From Leifsonia virtsii (GTDB lineage: Bacteria > Actinomycetota > Actinomycetes > Actinomycetales > Microbacteriaceae), in NCBI RefSeq assembly GCF_030433675.1, contig NZ_JAROCB010000001.1:1017632-1081631 (forward strand): a DNA stretch of 64,000 bases, given 5' to 3'. Below the pieces are notes generated by a model. It searched no databases, had not been told where the DNA came from, and saw nothing but the letters and a program-made list of their open reading frames with translations. A program made the translations under genes and the position numbers. Position 1 is the stretch's first letter, and each line of letters starts with the position of its first letter. Positions 18,480 through 28,427 of the stretch are shown here, piece after piece.

Positions 18480-20747
18480 TTACGCGGCATTCCGCGGCCT
18501 GACGGCGGAAGACCAGCCCGCTGGCAGCAACGACACAGGAACGAGCAGCGCCTTCGCGCGCAGCGCAGGGCCGGCCTGCGCCTCCAGCGCGCCGAGCACC
18601 GCCTCGAGGTCGTCGGCGAGGCCGCCCGCCCACCTCCGCATCGGCGGTCCGTAGGCGTCGCGCTCCATCGCCGCGAGCAGCCGGCGGAGCGCCTCCTCCG
18701 CCGGCGTCCCGGCGACGGCCGCGCCCACCCGGTCGGCGAACACCCGCGGCGTCTCGGTCGGCGGCGCGGTCCAGCCGAGGTCGCGCACCGTGTCGCGCAA
18801 CTCGTCCCACGCGAGGGACGCACCGCCCCACTCGTCGCTCAGCTCCCGCAGCCGCCGTCGGCGCCGCAGCCGCCGCCACACCGCGGGGGTGAGGAGGACG
18901 CCGACGGCCAGCAGGGCGACGCCGATGCCGGTCGCCAGCGGCTGGCCGCCGGAGGTCGTGGTCGAGGTGGCGGCGCCGGCCGGGTTCGCCGGGTCGGTCG
19001 GGACGAGGGCGCGCGGGGCGGAGGTGGAGCCGGAGGTCGAGCTCGGCGCCGGCGCGGCGGCATCCACCTGCGGGCGGGTGTAGTCGGGAACGGTCCCCCG
19101 CCCGACGGTCGGCTCGAACGGCACCCAGCCCACGCCCGCGAAGTACAGCTCCGGCCACGCGTGCAGGTCGTCGCTCGTCACGGTGTACTCGCCGGGGTTG
19201 GTCGCGGTCCCCCCGCTCGTGGCGCCGGGCAGGTAGCCCTCCGCGACACGCGATGGGATGCCGAGCGTGCGCGCCATCAGGGCCATCGCGGACGCGAAGT
19301 GGACGCAGTACCCGCTCTTGACCTCGAGGAACCGCGCGATCACGCGGGAGCCGTCGCCGTCGTAGCCCTGCTTCAACGGTGTCTGGGTGGAGTAGACGAA
19401 GCTGTTGTCGCGGAAGTAGTCCTGCAGCGCCACCGCCTTGTCGTACTCGGTGAGCGCGTCCTTCGTCGCCGAGAGCGCGGTGTCCTGGATGATCGACGGC
19501 AGGTTCGGCGGCAGGAAGAGGTCGCGCTGAACGTCCGCCGGGACGAACCCGCCCGCCGCCTTCAGCTGATCGGCGGTCGGCTGCAGCACGAGGCTCGTCG
19601 CCGTGTACTTCTGGCCCTGCGTCGTCGCGTTGATGCCACCGATCGTGAGGTCGTCCGGATCCCACGACCAGGTGCCGTTCAGCCCCTTCACCGACTGCAC
19701 CGGCGCCGGGGCGGGAAGCCAGCGGCTGGTCATGTTGTCGATCGAGACGGTCGTGGTGATCTTCGTCGTCTTGACCGTGTCCGCGAGCCCCGCGACGGGC
19801 CCGATCTTCGCGCCGTCGCTGAGCCGGTTGGTGTCGCGCTCGCGGTGCTTCCAGACCGACCCGGTGAACTGGTCGAGGGAGGCGAGCTTGAGGTACTGGC
19901 CGCTCTTCGCCGACGTCGTGTACGTCAGTGCACGCACGGCGGCGGGGCGGCGCAGGTCCTTGCCCAGGTCCACGAGCGGCGTCACGGTGCCACCGATGGA
20001 GATTCCCCCGGCGGTGAAGGACGTGGCTCCTCCCTGGTCGAAGCCGGGCGCCGTGCCGGCGAGCAGCACCGCGACGACGACGGCGGACGCCCCGACGGAG
20101 AGCGCGGGCACCGGACGCGGAGTGCCCTGCCGCCGCGTCCGGATGTCGCAGCGCAGCAGCCAGAGGTAGGCGGCGGCCGAGGCGGCGAGGGCGATCGGGT
20201 CGAGACCGTCGCCGAGCAGGGCGCCGGGCACGACCAGCACCGCGCCGACCCCGAGGGCGGTGAAGGCCGGTGCGCGGATGGCCACGGCCAGGAGGTCGAG
20301 GATGACCGCGAGCAGGCAGCCGCCGCCGACCACGAGGAACAGGAACTCGGGGAGCGCCTGCGCGGGCGTCCCCTGCTGATAGATGGAGAGCAGCGCCTGC
20401 TGCCCGTAGTCGGACCAGCTGCGGACGGTCGCCGGCGTCGGGATGAGGCCGAGCAGCCCTGTGCCCCGGCCGAACGCCACCGTCATCACCACCGCCGCCT
20501 CCACGGCGAGCAGCACGGGGACGAGCCCGCGGTGCACGCCGACGGCGCGCAGCCCTGCGCCGGTGACGAGGATGCCGGCGGCGGTCGCCACCAGGGCGAA
20601 CCACCATCCCGCGCCCTGGATGAGGCCCGAGAGCGCATAGCTCAGCGCGAGCACCTGGACGATCAGCGCACCCGTGATGCGCCAGTACGCGACCCGGTGC
20701 CGACCGGCGACCCGGGGCACCGCGACGGCGAGCGACTCAGTCGCCAC
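18480..20747 (-). CDS. Membrane transglutaminase-like protein (TgpA type), active-site residues intact
   Basis: The 755-residue protein has about six N-terminal membrane segments (25-210) and an extracytoplasmic transglutaminase-like domain. Another segment follows near 590, then a soluble C-terminal tail (DUF4129-like). Catalytic residues are present: Cys481 in SGYCVHFASA, His529 in DDLHAWPELYF, and an acidic Glu545 in WVPFEPT. It is third in a moxR-DUF58-transglutaminase operon, overlapping the DUF58 gene by 11 nt. Such triads are widespread, and the exact reaction (cross-linking, proteolysis or amide hydrolysis) is not known. Compare the inactive paralogue at 36711-39086. Confidence 0.88.
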   Translation of the reverse strand: MATESLAVAVPRVAGRHRVAYWRITGALIVQVLALSYALSGLIQGAGWWFALVATAAGILVTGAGLRAVGVHRGLVPVLLAVEAAVVMTVAFGRGTGLLGLIPTPATVRSWSDYGQQALLSIYQQGTPAQALPEFLFLVVGGGCLLAVILDLLAVAIRAPAFTALGVGAVLVVPGALLGDGLDPIALAASAAAYLWLLRCDIRTRRQGTPRPVPALSVGASAVVVAVLLAGTAPGFDQGGATSFTAGGISIGGTVTPLVDLGKDLRRPAAVRALTYTTSAKSGQYLKLASLDQFTGSVWKHRERDTNRLSDGAKIGPVAGLADTVKTTKITTTVSIDNMTSRWLPAPAPVQSVKGLNGTWSWDPDDLTIGGINATTQGQKYTATSLVLQPTADQLKAAGGFVPADVQRDLFLPPNLPSIIQDTALSATKDALTEYDKAVALQDYFRDNSFVYSTQTPLKQGYDGDGSRVIARFLEVKSGYCVHFASAMALMARTLGIPSRVAEGYLPGATSGGTATNPGEYTVTSDDLHAWPELYFAGVGWVPFEPTVGRGTVPDYTRPQVDAAAPAPSSTSGSTSAPRALVPTDPANPAGAATSTTTSGGQPLATGIGVALLAVGVLLTPAVWRRLRRRRRLRELSDEWGGASLAWDELRDTVRDLGWTAPPTETPRVFADRVGAAVAGTPAEEALRRLLAAMERDAYGPPMRRWAGGLADDLEAVLGALEAQAGPALRAKALLVPVSLLPAGWSSAVRPRNAA

Positions 20748-22068
20748 GCGAGACCACCCCCTCCCGCTGGCGGCGGACGGCGCGCTGCCACGCGTCCGCG
20801 GGGTCGTCGCCCGCCTCGAACCGCACGCACATCCACCCGGCGTCCGCGAGCACCTCGACCGCGTCGTCCGGCAGGGACGCGGCGACGAAGGCCACGGCGG
20901 GGTCGCCCATCGAGCGCAGCGAGGCGAGCGCCCCGAGCTCCGTCGGCGGGGTGCTCCCGAGCACAGCGAACACGGGCACCGGGCGGCCCGCGCGGCGCAG
21001 GCCCGCCCCGAGCTCGGCGACCGCGTCCTCCCGCCCCGCAGGCGACGACTCGACCGCGGCGAGGTCCGCCAGCAGCATCCGGTCGGCGCTTCCGGTGTCG
21101 TAGGTGGCGGTCGTCGCGCCCATCGTGCCCGTGCGCCCGGCGCCGCTGCGGCCGGAGAGCTGCCGCTCGCCGGTCTCGACGATGCTGAGCACGAAGCCCT
21201 CGTCGAGCAGATGCACGCCGATCGAGGCGACCAGATCGACGAGGGTCTCGAACTCGGCCGCGGCGGCCGCGTCGTGCGCCGGCAGGGGCCGCGTGTCCAT
21301 CAGCATCCACGCCTCGGGGTTGCTGCGCTGCTCCTCCTGCCGCACCATCAGCTGGTCGTGCTTCGCCGTCGCTCGCCAGTGCACCCGCCGCAGCGGATCG
21401 CCGGGCCGGTACTCGCGCGCGATGAGCTCGTCGGCGCTCGGGATGCTGTGGCGCAGCAGCTCGTGCTCCGTGCCCTCGCTGTGCGCGACATCCAGCTCGC
21501 CCCGGCTCAGCGCGACCACGCGCGGCGTGACGAGCAGCTGCCGCGGCTGGCCGAGCGCGTACTCGGCGTACGCGACGCCGAACGGGTCGGTGCGGCTGAC
21601 GACGAGCGGGCCGACGGGATGAGCGCCGCGCCGCTCCGGGACCACCTCCTGCCGGAGCACCGTGGTGTCCCTGCCGTGATAGCCCTCGGCCTGGTGGGCG
21701 CCCAGCCGCGGAAGCGGTGCCGGCCCCTGCACCCCGACCTCCGGCGCCGCCGACTCCCGCCAGCGCGCCGCAGGGCTCGGCCGCGCCGACTGGTTGCGCA
21801 CGGTCGTCACGATCGTGGTCCGCTCCCCCGCCGCGACCACGTCGGGGTGGAAGCTGCGCGTCACGGTCAGTCGCGGCCGGTCCACCGTCACCGAGATCAT
21901 GGCGGCGAGGGGCAGCACGGTCAGGAAGACGCCCACGAACAGCACGTCGGTGCGCCCGAACCAGGCGGAGGCGATCAGCGCGACGACGCCGACGGCGCCG
22001 AGGGTCCAGCCGCGCGCGGTCGGCCGCGGCCGCTTCAGCGGCGAGGAGGCGCGACCGCGGGCGGGCAC
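20737..22068 (-). CDS. DUF58 protein, first copy
   Basis: The 443-residue protein has two N-terminal membrane segments (about 20-60) followed by a von Willebrand A-like domain with the DUF58 signature: REYRPGDPLRRVHWRATAKHD near residue 225, then QLMVRQEEQ. DUF58 proteins accompany MoxR ATPases and are thought to be their membrane-linked partners. GTG 22068 is chosen as start because it lies one nucleotide after the moxR stop and directly precedes the basic leader; longer readings run into moxR. Confidence 0.85.
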   Translation of the reverse strand: MPARGRASSPLKRPRPTARGWTLGAVGVVALIASAWFGRTDVLFVGVFLTVLPLAAMISVTVDRPRLTVTRSFHPDVVAAGERTTIVTTVRNQSARPSPAARWRESAAPEVGVQGPAPLPRLGAHQAEGYHGRDTTVLRQEVVPERRGAHPVGPLVVSRTDPFGVAYAEYALGQPRQLLVTPRVVALSRGELDVAHSEGTEHELLRHSIPSADELIAREYRPGDPLRRVHWRATAKHDQLMVRQEEQRSNPEAWMLMDTRPLPAHDAAAAAEFETLVDLVASIGVHLLDEGFVLSIVETGERQLSGRSGAGRTGTMGATTATYDTGSADRMLLADLAAVESSPAGREDAVAELGAGLRRAGRPVPVFAVLGSTPPTELGALASLRSMGDPAVAFVAASLPDDAVEVLADAGWMCVRFEAGDDPADAWQRAVRRQREGVVSRGD

Positions 22069-22069
22069 C

Positions 22070-23128
22070 CTAGCGACCCTGGCCGCCGACCGAGCCGGAA
22101 CCCACCGGGACCGGCGTCGACGCGACGATCCGCCGCACGATGTCGGCGATGACGGGCGCACTCTCGTGGTGGTGCCCGAGAGCGCGGCTGGTGGGGAGCA
22201 GCCGGTGGCCGAGCACGGGAACGGCCAGCGCGTCCACGTCGTCGGGGAGGACGAAGTCGCGGCCGGCGAGCGCCGCCATCGCCTTGGCGGCTCGGATCAG
22301 CTGCAGGGTCGCACGCGGGCTGGCGCCGAGCCGCAGGTCGCGGTCCTCGCGCGTCGCGCGCACCAGATCCACCGCGTACTGCTTGACCGGGGTCGAAGCG
22401 AAAACGCTGCGCGCGGTGACCATCATCGCCCGCAACTCGTCGGAGGTGACGACGGGACGGATGCGCGAGAGCGGGCTGGAGGTGTCGCGCGTGGTCAGCA
22501 TGGCGAGCTCGGAGCCTTCGTCGGGGTAGCCCATGGCGATCCGGGCCATGAAGCGGTCGCGCTGCGCCTCGGGCAGGGCGTAGGTGCCCTCCATCTCGAC
22601 CGGGTTCTGCGTCGCGACCACGATGAACGGCGCGGCGAGTGGATAGGTCGATCCGTCGACCGTGACCTGGCGCTCCTCCATGCACTCCAGCAGCGCGGAC
22701 TGCGTCTTGGGGCTGGCCCGGTTGATCTCGTCGCCGATGACGATGTTCGCGAAGATGGCGCCCGGCTTGAACTCGAACCGCCGCTCCGCCTGGTTGTAGA
22801 CCGACACGCCCGTCACGTCGCTCGGCAGCAGGTCCGGCGTGAACTGGATGCGGCTCACCGTGCAGTCGACCGATTTGGCCAGCGACTTGGCGAGCATGGT
22901 CTTGCCGACGCCGGGGACGTCCTCGATCAGGAGGTGCCCCTCGGCCAGGAGCACGACCAGGGCGGTCTGCACGGCTTCGTGCTTTCCGTCGATGACGGAC
23001 TCGACGTTGGCGGTGATCTGCTCCGCGGCGCGTCTCAGCTCGTCCAGGTCCATCCCGGGCGCCGCGCCCGTCTCCTCCTCCGGCGCGACCGAGGACTCGG
23101 TGGGCTGACGCGTCGCGTAACTGTTCAT
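22070..23128 (-). CDS. MoxR-family AAA+ ATPase, first copy
   Basis: The 352-residue ATPase is a probable chaperone for maturation of cell-surface or vWA-domain partners. Walker A GVGKTMLA, Walker B VIGDEINRASPKTQSALLE, and sensor-1 FIVVATQNPVE are clear. A 35-residue low-complexity N-terminus precedes the AAA core. It starts at ATG 23128, 14 nt after the coaD stop, so the moxR-DUF58-transglutaminase triad is probably co-transcribed with coaD. A second MoxR lies at 40446-41414. Confidence 0.92.
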   Translation of the reverse strand: MNSYATRQPTESSVAPEEETGAAPGMDLDELRRAAEQITANVESVIDGKHEAVQTALVVLLAEGHLLIEDVPGVGKTMLAKSLAKSVDCTVSRIQFTPDLLPSDVTGVSVYNQAERRFEFKPGAIFANIVIGDEINRASPKTQSALLECMEERQVTVDGSTYPLAAPFIVVATQNPVEMEGTYALPEAQRDRFMARIAMGYPDEGSELAMLTTRDTSSPLSRIRPVVTSDELRAMMVTARSVFASTPVKQYAVDLVRATREDRDLRLGASPRATLQLIRAAKAMAALAGRDFVLPDDVDALAVPVLGHRLLPTSRALGHHHESAPVIADIVRRIVASTPVPVGSGSVGGQGR

Positions 23129-23142
23129 GGCTCCCCCGGTGG

Positions 23143-23625
23143 CTAGGTCTCTTGGAGGTACTCGTGGACGGCCGGCGGCACGTACGGGCTGACGTCGCCG
23201 CCGAGGGCGGACACCTGGCGCACGAGCGAGCTCGACACGTGGGCGTTCGCCGGGTTGGGCAGGAGGAACACGGTCTCGACGTCGGCGAGATGCCGGTTGA
23301 CGATGGCCATCGGGGTCTCGTAGGTGACGTCCACCTGCGAACGGATGCCCTTGACCAGGACGTGGGCTCCGACATCCGTGCAGTAGTCGACGAGCAGGCC
23401 GACCGACCAGGACGCGATGACGATGTTGCCGACGATGCCCGCGTCCTCGATCGAGCGCTCGATCAGCGCGACCCGCTGCGCGATCGGCAGCAGCGCGGAT
23501 TTGTCCGGATTGTGCACCACGACGACGTGCACTTCGTCCCACAGGCGCGCCGCACGCTCGATCACATCGAGGTGCCCGAGGGTGACCGGGTCGAACGATC
23601 CAGGGACAACGGCGATCCTGTTCAT
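23143..23625 (-). CDS. coaD: Pantetheine-phosphate adenylyltransferase
   Basis: Converts 4'-phosphopantetheine and ATP to dephospho-CoA, the penultimate step of CoA synthesis. The 160-residue protein has the nucleotidyltransferase motif [13 protein letters not shown] (TxGH type), the [12 protein letters not shown] ligand loop, and the C-terminal [15 protein letters not shown] motif. ATG 23625 is preceded by GGAGG at 23629-23633, and a TAGTCT box ends 8 nt before the ATG. It lies next to recG in the conserved order. Confidence 0.97.
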   Translation of the reverse strand: MNRIAVVPGSFDPVTLGHLDVIERAARLWDEVHVVVVHNPDKSALLPIAQRVALIERSIEDAGIVGNIVIASWSVGLLVDYCTDVGAHVLVKGIRSQVDVTYETPMAIVNRHLADVETVFLLPNPANAHVSSSLVRQVSALGGDVSPYVPPAVHEYLQET

Positions 23626-23710
23626 AGACCTCCAGACTATCCCGCGGTTCCCGGCATTTCGTTGTGAATCCGTTACCAAACGATTGCGTCGGCGTGGCGT
23701 GGGCCCGCGG

Positions 23711-25927
23711 CTACGACTTGCCGAGGAAGGCGCGCTCGCTCTCGTCCAGGCGCCGGGCGAGCGCGGCGGCGAGTGCAGGGTGGGCCGCGAGAGTCGGGTC
23801 GCCCTCCAGCGTCTCCTCCGCGGCGACGCGCGCGTCGGCGATCAGCTCGCCGTCGCTGGCGACGCGCAGCAGCCGCAGCGACGAGCGGCCGCCGGACTGC
23901 CTGCTGCCGAGCACGTCGCCTTCGCGGCGCAGCTCCAGGTCGACGTTCGCGAGCTCGAAGCCGTCGAGGGTCGCGGCGACGGCCTCCACCCGCTCGCGGG
24001 CGAGGGTGTCCTGCTCGGCGGAGGTCACCAGCAGGCAGAGGCCCGGGATGTCGCCCCGCCCCACACGCCCGCGCAGCTGGTGCAGCTGCGACACGCCGAA
24101 GCGGTCCGCGTCGAGCACGACCATGGCCGACGCGTTCGGGACGTTGACGCCCACCTCGATCACCGTTGTGGCGATGAGCAGGTCGATGTCGCCCGCGGCG
24201 AACGACCGCATCACCTCGTCCTTCGTCTCGGAGGGCAGCCGTCCGTGCAGCACGCCGATGCGGGCCTGGGCGAAGAGCGGGTCGGCCCGCACCTGCGCGG
24301 CGACGGCCTCCACGTTGGCGATCGGCCGCGGCGTCGCGCCCTCCGCGGACTCGGTCGGCTCCGGCTCCTCGCCGTCGTCCTCCACGTCCTTGCCGGAGAT
24401 CGCCGGGCAGACGACGAATACCTGCCGCCCCTTCGCGATCTCCTCGGAGGCGCGCTCCCAGATCCTGCGCTCCCACCCCGGCCGGTCGGCGAGCGGGACG
24501 ACGAAGCTCTCGATGCCCTGGCGGCCGGCGGGCAGCTGGGCGATCGTCGAGACGTCCAGGTCGCCGAAGACGGTCATGGCGACGGTGCGCGGGATGGGTG
24601 TCGCCGTGAGCACGAGCACGTGCGGCGGCGTGCCACCCTTCGCGCGCAGCGCCTCCCGCTGCTCGACGCCGAAGCGGTGCTGCTCGTCCACCACCACCAG
24701 CCCGAGGTCGAAGAAGGTGACGGCGTCGCCGAGCAGGGCGTGTGTGCCGACCACGATCCGCGCCTGCCCGGAGACCGTGCGCAGCAGGGCACGCTTGCGC
24801 TCGGCGGTCGAGAGCTGCCCGGTGAGGAGCGTCGGCATGAGCTGGGCCGAGAGGTCCGGACCGAGCATCGAGGCGATCGATCGCAGGTGCTGCGCGGCGA
24901 GCACCTCGGTGGGGGCCAGCAGCGCCGACTGGCCGCCGGAGTCGGCGACCGCGAGCATGGCCCGCAGGGCGACCAGGGTCTTGCCGGAGCCGACCTCGCC
25001 CTGCACCAGCCGGTGCATCGCCGCCGTGTCGGCGAGGTCGCGCTCGATCTCACGGCCCACGACCTCCTGGTCGCCCGTGAGCGAAAACGGCAGGGCCGCG
25101 TCGAAGCGCTCGAGCAGGCCGCCCGGCACGGCGGTCCGCGGGGTGGCGGCGACCTGACGGGTCGCGGCGCGCTGCTGCAGCAGGGCCGCCTGCAGCACGA
25201 ACGCCTCCTGGAACCGCAGCGCGTCGCGGGCGCGCTGCCACTGCGCGTCCTTCTGCGGGCGGTGGACGCCCTCCAGCGCATCGCGGAACGACACCAGCCC
25301 GCGCTCGGCGACCACCGCGTCCGGGACCGGATCCGGAACCGGCCCGAGGGCGTCGAGCGCGAGACCGACGGCCTTCTGCACCTGCCAACTGGCCACGGTG
25401 CCCGTCGCCGGGTAGATCGAGATCGGCGTCTGCGCCCACTCCTTCGCGGCCGCGCCGCCGGGGATGACGGCGTCGGCGGCGTCCGGCTCGAACAGCTCGT
25501 AGTCGGGATGCGCCAGCTGCAGAGCGCCGCGATACGCGGACACCTTGCCCGCGAAGATGCCGCGCACGCCAGGGACCAGCTCGCGGGAGCGCCACGCCTG
25601 GTTGAAGAACGTGAGCGTGAGGATGCCCTCGCCGTCGGAGATCTTCACCTCGAGGATGCTGCCGCGTCGCGCCCGCATCGGACGCTCCTGCACGCGCAGC
25701 ACCTCGGCGATGATCGTGACGTTCTCGTCGAGCGGCAGGTTCGCCAGCGCGGTCAGCTCGCCGCGCTTCGCGTACCGGCGCGGGTAGTGGCTGAGCAGGT
25801 CGGCGACGGTGCGCATCCCGAACGCCTTCTCGAACGCGGAAGCGGTACGCCCGCCGAGCACCCCGCTCAGCCGTGCGTCGAGGCCGACCGAGCCTGCGTC
25901 GGCGGCGGCCGGGGCGGAGGAGGTCAT
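23711..25927 (-). CDS. recG: ATP-dependent DNA helicase RecG
   Basis: RecG remodels stalled forks and Holliday junctions. The 738 residues include an N-terminal wedge/OB domain (about 60-180), helicase motifs GEVGSGKT (I), [11 protein letters not shown] (Ia), [11 protein letters not shown] (II), and LTATPIPRT (III). The second RecA-like lobe has [14 protein letters not shown] and [13 protein letters not shown] 25927 overlaps the stop of the upstream TPR gene by 4 nt (ATGA), which fixes the start. A long open frame upstream is not RecG. Confidence 0.97.
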   Translation of the reverse strand: MTSSAPAAADAGSVGLDARLSGVLGGRTASAFEKAFGMRTVADLLSHYPRRYAKRGELTALANLPLDENVTIIAEVLRVQERPMRARRGSILEVKISDGEGILTLTFFNQAWRSRELVPGVRGIFAGKVSAYRGALQLAHPDYELFEPDAADAVIPGGAAAKEWAQTPISIYPATGTVASWQVQKAVGLALDALGPVPDPVPDAVVAERGLVSFRDALEGVHRPQKDAQWQRARDALRFQEAFVLQAALLQQRAATRQVAATPRTAVPGGLLERFDAALPFSLTGDQEVVGREIERDLADTAAMHRLVQGEVGSGKTLVALRAMLAVADSGGQSALLAPTEVLAAQHLRSIASMLGPDLSAQLMPTLLTGQLSTAERKRALLRTVSGQARIVVGTHALLGDAVTFFDLGLVVVDEQHRFGVEQREALRAKGGTPPHVLVLTATPIPRTVAMTVFGDLDVSTIAQLPAGRQGIESFVVPLADRPGWERRIWERASEEIAKGRQVFVVCPAISGKDVEDDGEEPEPTESAEGATPRPIANVEAVAAQVRADPLFAQARIGVLHGRLPSETKDEVMRSFAAGDIDLLIATTVIEVGVNVPNASAMVVLDADRFGVSQLHQLRGRVGRGDIPGLCLLVTSAEQDTLARERVEAVAATLDGFELANVDLELRREGDVLGSRQSGGRSSLRLLRVASDGELIADARVAAEETLEGDPTLAAHPALAAALARRLDESERAFLGKS

Positions 25928-26688
25928 GACTCGATCGTAGGCGTGTCCTCCGACGCATTCGGCCCGAGGATCGCCTCCAGCTGCTCCAGCTCCTCCCGCA
26001 CCGCCGGCTCGTCGGGCCGTTCGGCGGCCAGGCGTCGCTGCAGGGGCATGGCCTCCTCCGCCCGCCCCAGCTCGCGCAGACACCGGGCGACGGCCCACTG
26101 GGCGGCGAAACGCTGATCCGGCGTCCCGACCTCCTCGGCGAACGACAGGGCGTCCTCGAACGACACGAGCGCGGCTGCGGCGTCCCCGTCGGTGAAGCGG
26201 GACCAGCCGCGGAGCTCGTGCAGGACGACGCCCCAGCGCAGTGTGCGCGGATCGTCGGTTCCGGACAGGTCGGAGAGGGCCTCGTCGATCCACTGCTCGG
26301 CGTGCGCCGCGTCGCTCTCGGCGAGGACGGCGCCGGTCTCGACCGCGAGGGCCACCTCTCCGTCCCGGCGGGCGGCCCGCAGCGCCTCCTGCAGCACCTC
26401 GACGGCCTCCTCGTAGCGGCCCTCGGCACTCCGCAGGCGGCCGCGCTCCAGCAGCACGCGCACCTCCAGCCGGCCCGCGGCGGGTTCGAGCGAGTCGAGC
26501 AGCGCCTCCGCCTCCGCGAACCGGCCCTGCATCCCGAGCGCGCGGGCGCGCTGGGTCTCCAGCTCCGCCCGGACGAGCTCCGACCACCCCGGCTGCGCGG
26601 CGGCGGCGGCGAGCCGCTCCGCCGAGGCGATCGGGTCACCGGGGAGCCACAGGGCGTCGAGCTCTGCCTGCTCCAGGCGTTCCTCCAT
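25924..26688 (-). CDS. TPR-like repeat protein upstream of recG
   Basis: A 254-residue, acidic, almost entirely helical soluble protein. Repeating paired helices with TPR-like spacing are visible (for example GRFAEAEALLDSLEP, GRYEEAVEVLQEAL, GDAAAALVSFEDAL, GRAEEAMPLQRRLA), giving perhaps five to six repeats. It overlaps recG by ATGA, so the two are translationally coupled, and it diverges from rsmD across 49 nt. A role as scaffold is only what the fold suggests; nothing ties it to DNA repair except position. Confidence 0.8.
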   Translation of the reverse strand: MEERLEQAELDALWLPGDPIASAERLAAAAAQPGWSELVRAELETQRARALGMQGRFAEAEALLDSLEPAAGRLEVRVLLERGRLRSAEGRYEEAVEVLQEALRAARRDGEVALAVETGAVLAESDAAHAEQWIDEALSDLSGTDDPRTLRWGVVLHELRGWSRFTDGDAAAALVSFEDALSFAEEVGTPDQRFAAQWAVARCLRELGRAEEAMPLQRRLAAERPDEPAVREELEQLEAILGPNASEDTPTIES

Positions 26689-26737
26689 CCCTTCATCTTG
26701 GCGGCAGAGGGCTCCCCGAGGCTAGGCTCGGAGGGCA

Positions 26738-27313
26738 ATGACCCGAATCGTCTCCGGCTTCGCCGGCTCGCTGACCCTGCAGGTTCCCAAGAGTGGAACC
26801 CGGCCCACCAGCGACCGGGTGCGCGAGGCGATCTTCTCGGCCCTGGACGCGCGGGATGCGGTGCACGGCGCCCGCGTGCTCGACCTGTATGCCGGCTCCG
26901 GGGCGCTGGGGCTCGAGGCGGCCAGCCGCGGAGCGTCGTCGGTGGTCCTGGTCGAGAAGAGCCCGGCGGCCGCGCAGGTCTGCCGCCGCAACGCCGCCGC
27001 GGTGACCGCCGCCGCCCGCTCCGCGAAGGTCGCGCCCCCGGCGATCGAGGTGCGCGCGACCAGCGCCCAGAGCTATCTGTCCGGCGCGGCCGGTCCCTTC
27101 GACGTCGTCTTCCTCGACCCGCCGTACGACGTCGGCGACGCGGAGCTGCTCGCGGTGCTCACCGCCCTCGTCCCGCTGCTCTCCGACGACGCCGAGGTCT
27201 GCGTCGAGCGCAGCACCCGCACCCCCGCCCCCACGCTGCCCGCGAGCCTCGCCCTGGCCCGCCACAAGCCCTACGGCGAGACCGCCATCCACTGGCTCAC
27301 ACCCGCGTCCTGA
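26738..27313 (+). CDS. rsmD: 16S rRNA (guanine966-N2)-methyltransferase RsmD
   Basis: SAM-dependent methyltransferase acting on the small-subunit rRNA. The 191-residue protein starts MTRIVSGFAGSLTL (family N-terminus RI(I/V)xGxxxG), then TRPTSDRVREAIFSAL, SAM loop VLDLYAGSGALGLEA, and the catalytic FLDPPYD motif. A TAGGCT box at 26723-26728 and a GGAGGG site lie just before the ATG. In many relatives it runs with recG and coaD; here it is inverted relative to them. Confidence 0.95.
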   Translation: MTRIVSGFAGSLTLQVPKSGTRPTSDRVREAIFSALDARDAVHGARVLDLYAGSGALGLEAASRGASSVVLVEKSPAAAQVCRRNAAAVTAAARSAKVAPPAIEVRATSAQSYLSGAAGPFDVVFLDPPYDVGDAELLAVLTALVPLLSDDAEVCVERSTRTPAPTLPASLALARHKPYGETAIHWLTPAS

Positions 27314-27324
27314 CCCGCCGACCT

Positions 27325-27390
27325 CCATCGAATCCTCGAAGAGTGCACGCGACACGCCGCGCGGGCGTGGAGCTTTCGCGGACTCGATGG
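27325..27390. terminator. Nested palindrome between convergent rsmD and thiL
   Basis: Outer arms CCATCGAATCC (27325-27335) and GGACTCGATGG (27380-27390) pair with one mismatch. An inner stem CACGCC/GGCGTG (27353-27358, 27364-27369) has a 5-nt loop. Position between two converging genes suggests a bidirectional terminator, although no U-tract is present. Confidence 0.5.
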
Positions 27391-27397
27391 TTGGGGG

Positions 27398-28402
27398 TCA
27401 GCCGGCGCGGCCGGACCAGTCCTGGTACGGGTCCCAGCCGCCGCGGTCGGTGAAGGGGCGGCCGTCGATGAGGAGGACGCCGTCGCCTGCGCGGACCTCG
27501 CCGACCCGGCGGAAGCCGCCGGGGAGGGCGGTGCCGGGCGGGAAGGCGGCGAGCAGGCCGTGGTCCTCTCCGCCGCTCAGCGCGGTGCGCACGTCCGGGC
27601 CGAGGGTGGACGTGTCCAAGTCGATGGCGACGCCGCTCGCCTCGGCGACCCGCCGCGCGTCGAGGGCCAGCCCGTCGCTCAGGTCGAGCATCGCGGTCGC
27701 ACCGGCCTCCGCTGCCAGCGGGCCGTCCGCGATCGGGGGACGCGGGCGCAACTGGGCGCCGACGAGCTCGGGATGCTCGGCGACGACGGCGGCGAAGCGG
27801 TCCGCGTCGGGCTCGCCGGCCTCATCCACTGCCTCGGCGAACAGCAGGCCGAGGCCGGCCGCCGCCGCTCCGAGTGGCCCGGACACGGCGACGACGTCGC
27901 CCGGGCGTGCTCCGCTGCGGAGGACCGGCGAGCGGCCCTCCAGGTCGCCGAACGCGGTCACCGCGAAGGTCAGCGTGGCCGACACGGAGAGGTCGCCGCC
28001 GACGACGCCGCACCCCGGCTGCAGCGCCTCGCACGCCAGCCGGAAACCGTCAGCGACCGACTCCAGCCACGCCACCTCGGTCTCCGGGGGCGCGGCGATC
28101 GCCACCACGAGCGCCGTCGGGACGGCGCCCATCGCGGCGACGTCGGAGAGGTTCGTCACCGCGGCCTTCCAGCCGAGATCCTCCGGGCCCGACCAGGCGA
28201 GCCGGAAGTCCGGGCCGTGCACCATCATGTCCGTCGTCACCACGAACCGCCCGTCCGGGGCGGCGAGCACGGCGGCGTCATCCCCCGGGCCGACCAGGGT
28301 GGCGCGCGACTCCGGGAGCCGGGGGAAGATGCGCCGCAGCGCCTCCCGCTCCGACGCCTCGCCGATGGTGAGGCCGGACCCGTCGCTCCCAGAGATTCCC
28401 AT
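27398..28402 (-). CDS. thiL: Thiamine-monophosphate kinase
   Basis: Phosphorylates thiamine phosphate to the cofactor thiamine diphosphate. The 334-residue protein has PurM/ThiL features: GPGDDAAVL near residue 38, TTDMMVHGPDF, the WKAAVTNLSDVAAMGA block, VGGDLS, and LDLSDGLALDARRVAEASGV plus SGGEDHGLLAAFPP in the C-terminal half. ATG 28402 lies 8 nt after a minus-strand TACCGT box, predicting an almost leaderless mRNA. It diverges from the DUF3515 lipoprotein gene across 25 nt. Confidence 0.95.
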   Translation of the reverse strand: MGISGSDGSGLTIGEASEREALRRIFPRLPESRATLVGPGDDAAVLAAPDGRFVVTTDMMVHGPDFRLAWSGPEDLGWKAAVTNLSDVAAMGAVPTALVVAIAAPPETEVAWLESVADGFRLACEALQPGCGVVGGDLSVSATLTFAVTAFGDLEGRSPVLRSGARPGDVVAVSGPLGAAAAGLGLLFAEAVDEAGEPDADRFAAVVAEHPELVGAQLRPRPPIADGPLAAEAGATAMLDLSDGLALDARRVAEASGVAIDLDTSTLGPDVRTALSGGEDHGLLAAFPPGTALPGGFRRVGEVRAGDGVLLIDGRPFTDRGGWDPYQDWSGRAG

Positions 28403-28410
28403 GAACTGAA

Positions 28411-28420
28411 ACGGTAGCCT
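28411..28420. promoter_or_regulatory. Overlapping divergent -10 boxes of thiL and the DUF3515 gene
   Basis: ACGGTAGCCT contains TAGCCT on the plus strand (28415-28420, 7 nt before ATG 28428) and TACCGT on the minus strand (28411-28416, 8 nt before the thiL ATG 28402). The two boxes share two bases, so polymerase probably cannot occupy both at once. Confidence 0.5.
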
Positions 28421-28427
28421 GAAACCG

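Noticed and set aside
20737-22161. Longer DUF58 start within moxR
   Set aside because: Residues before GTG 22068 are Arg/Ser-rich and coincide with moxR coding sequence.
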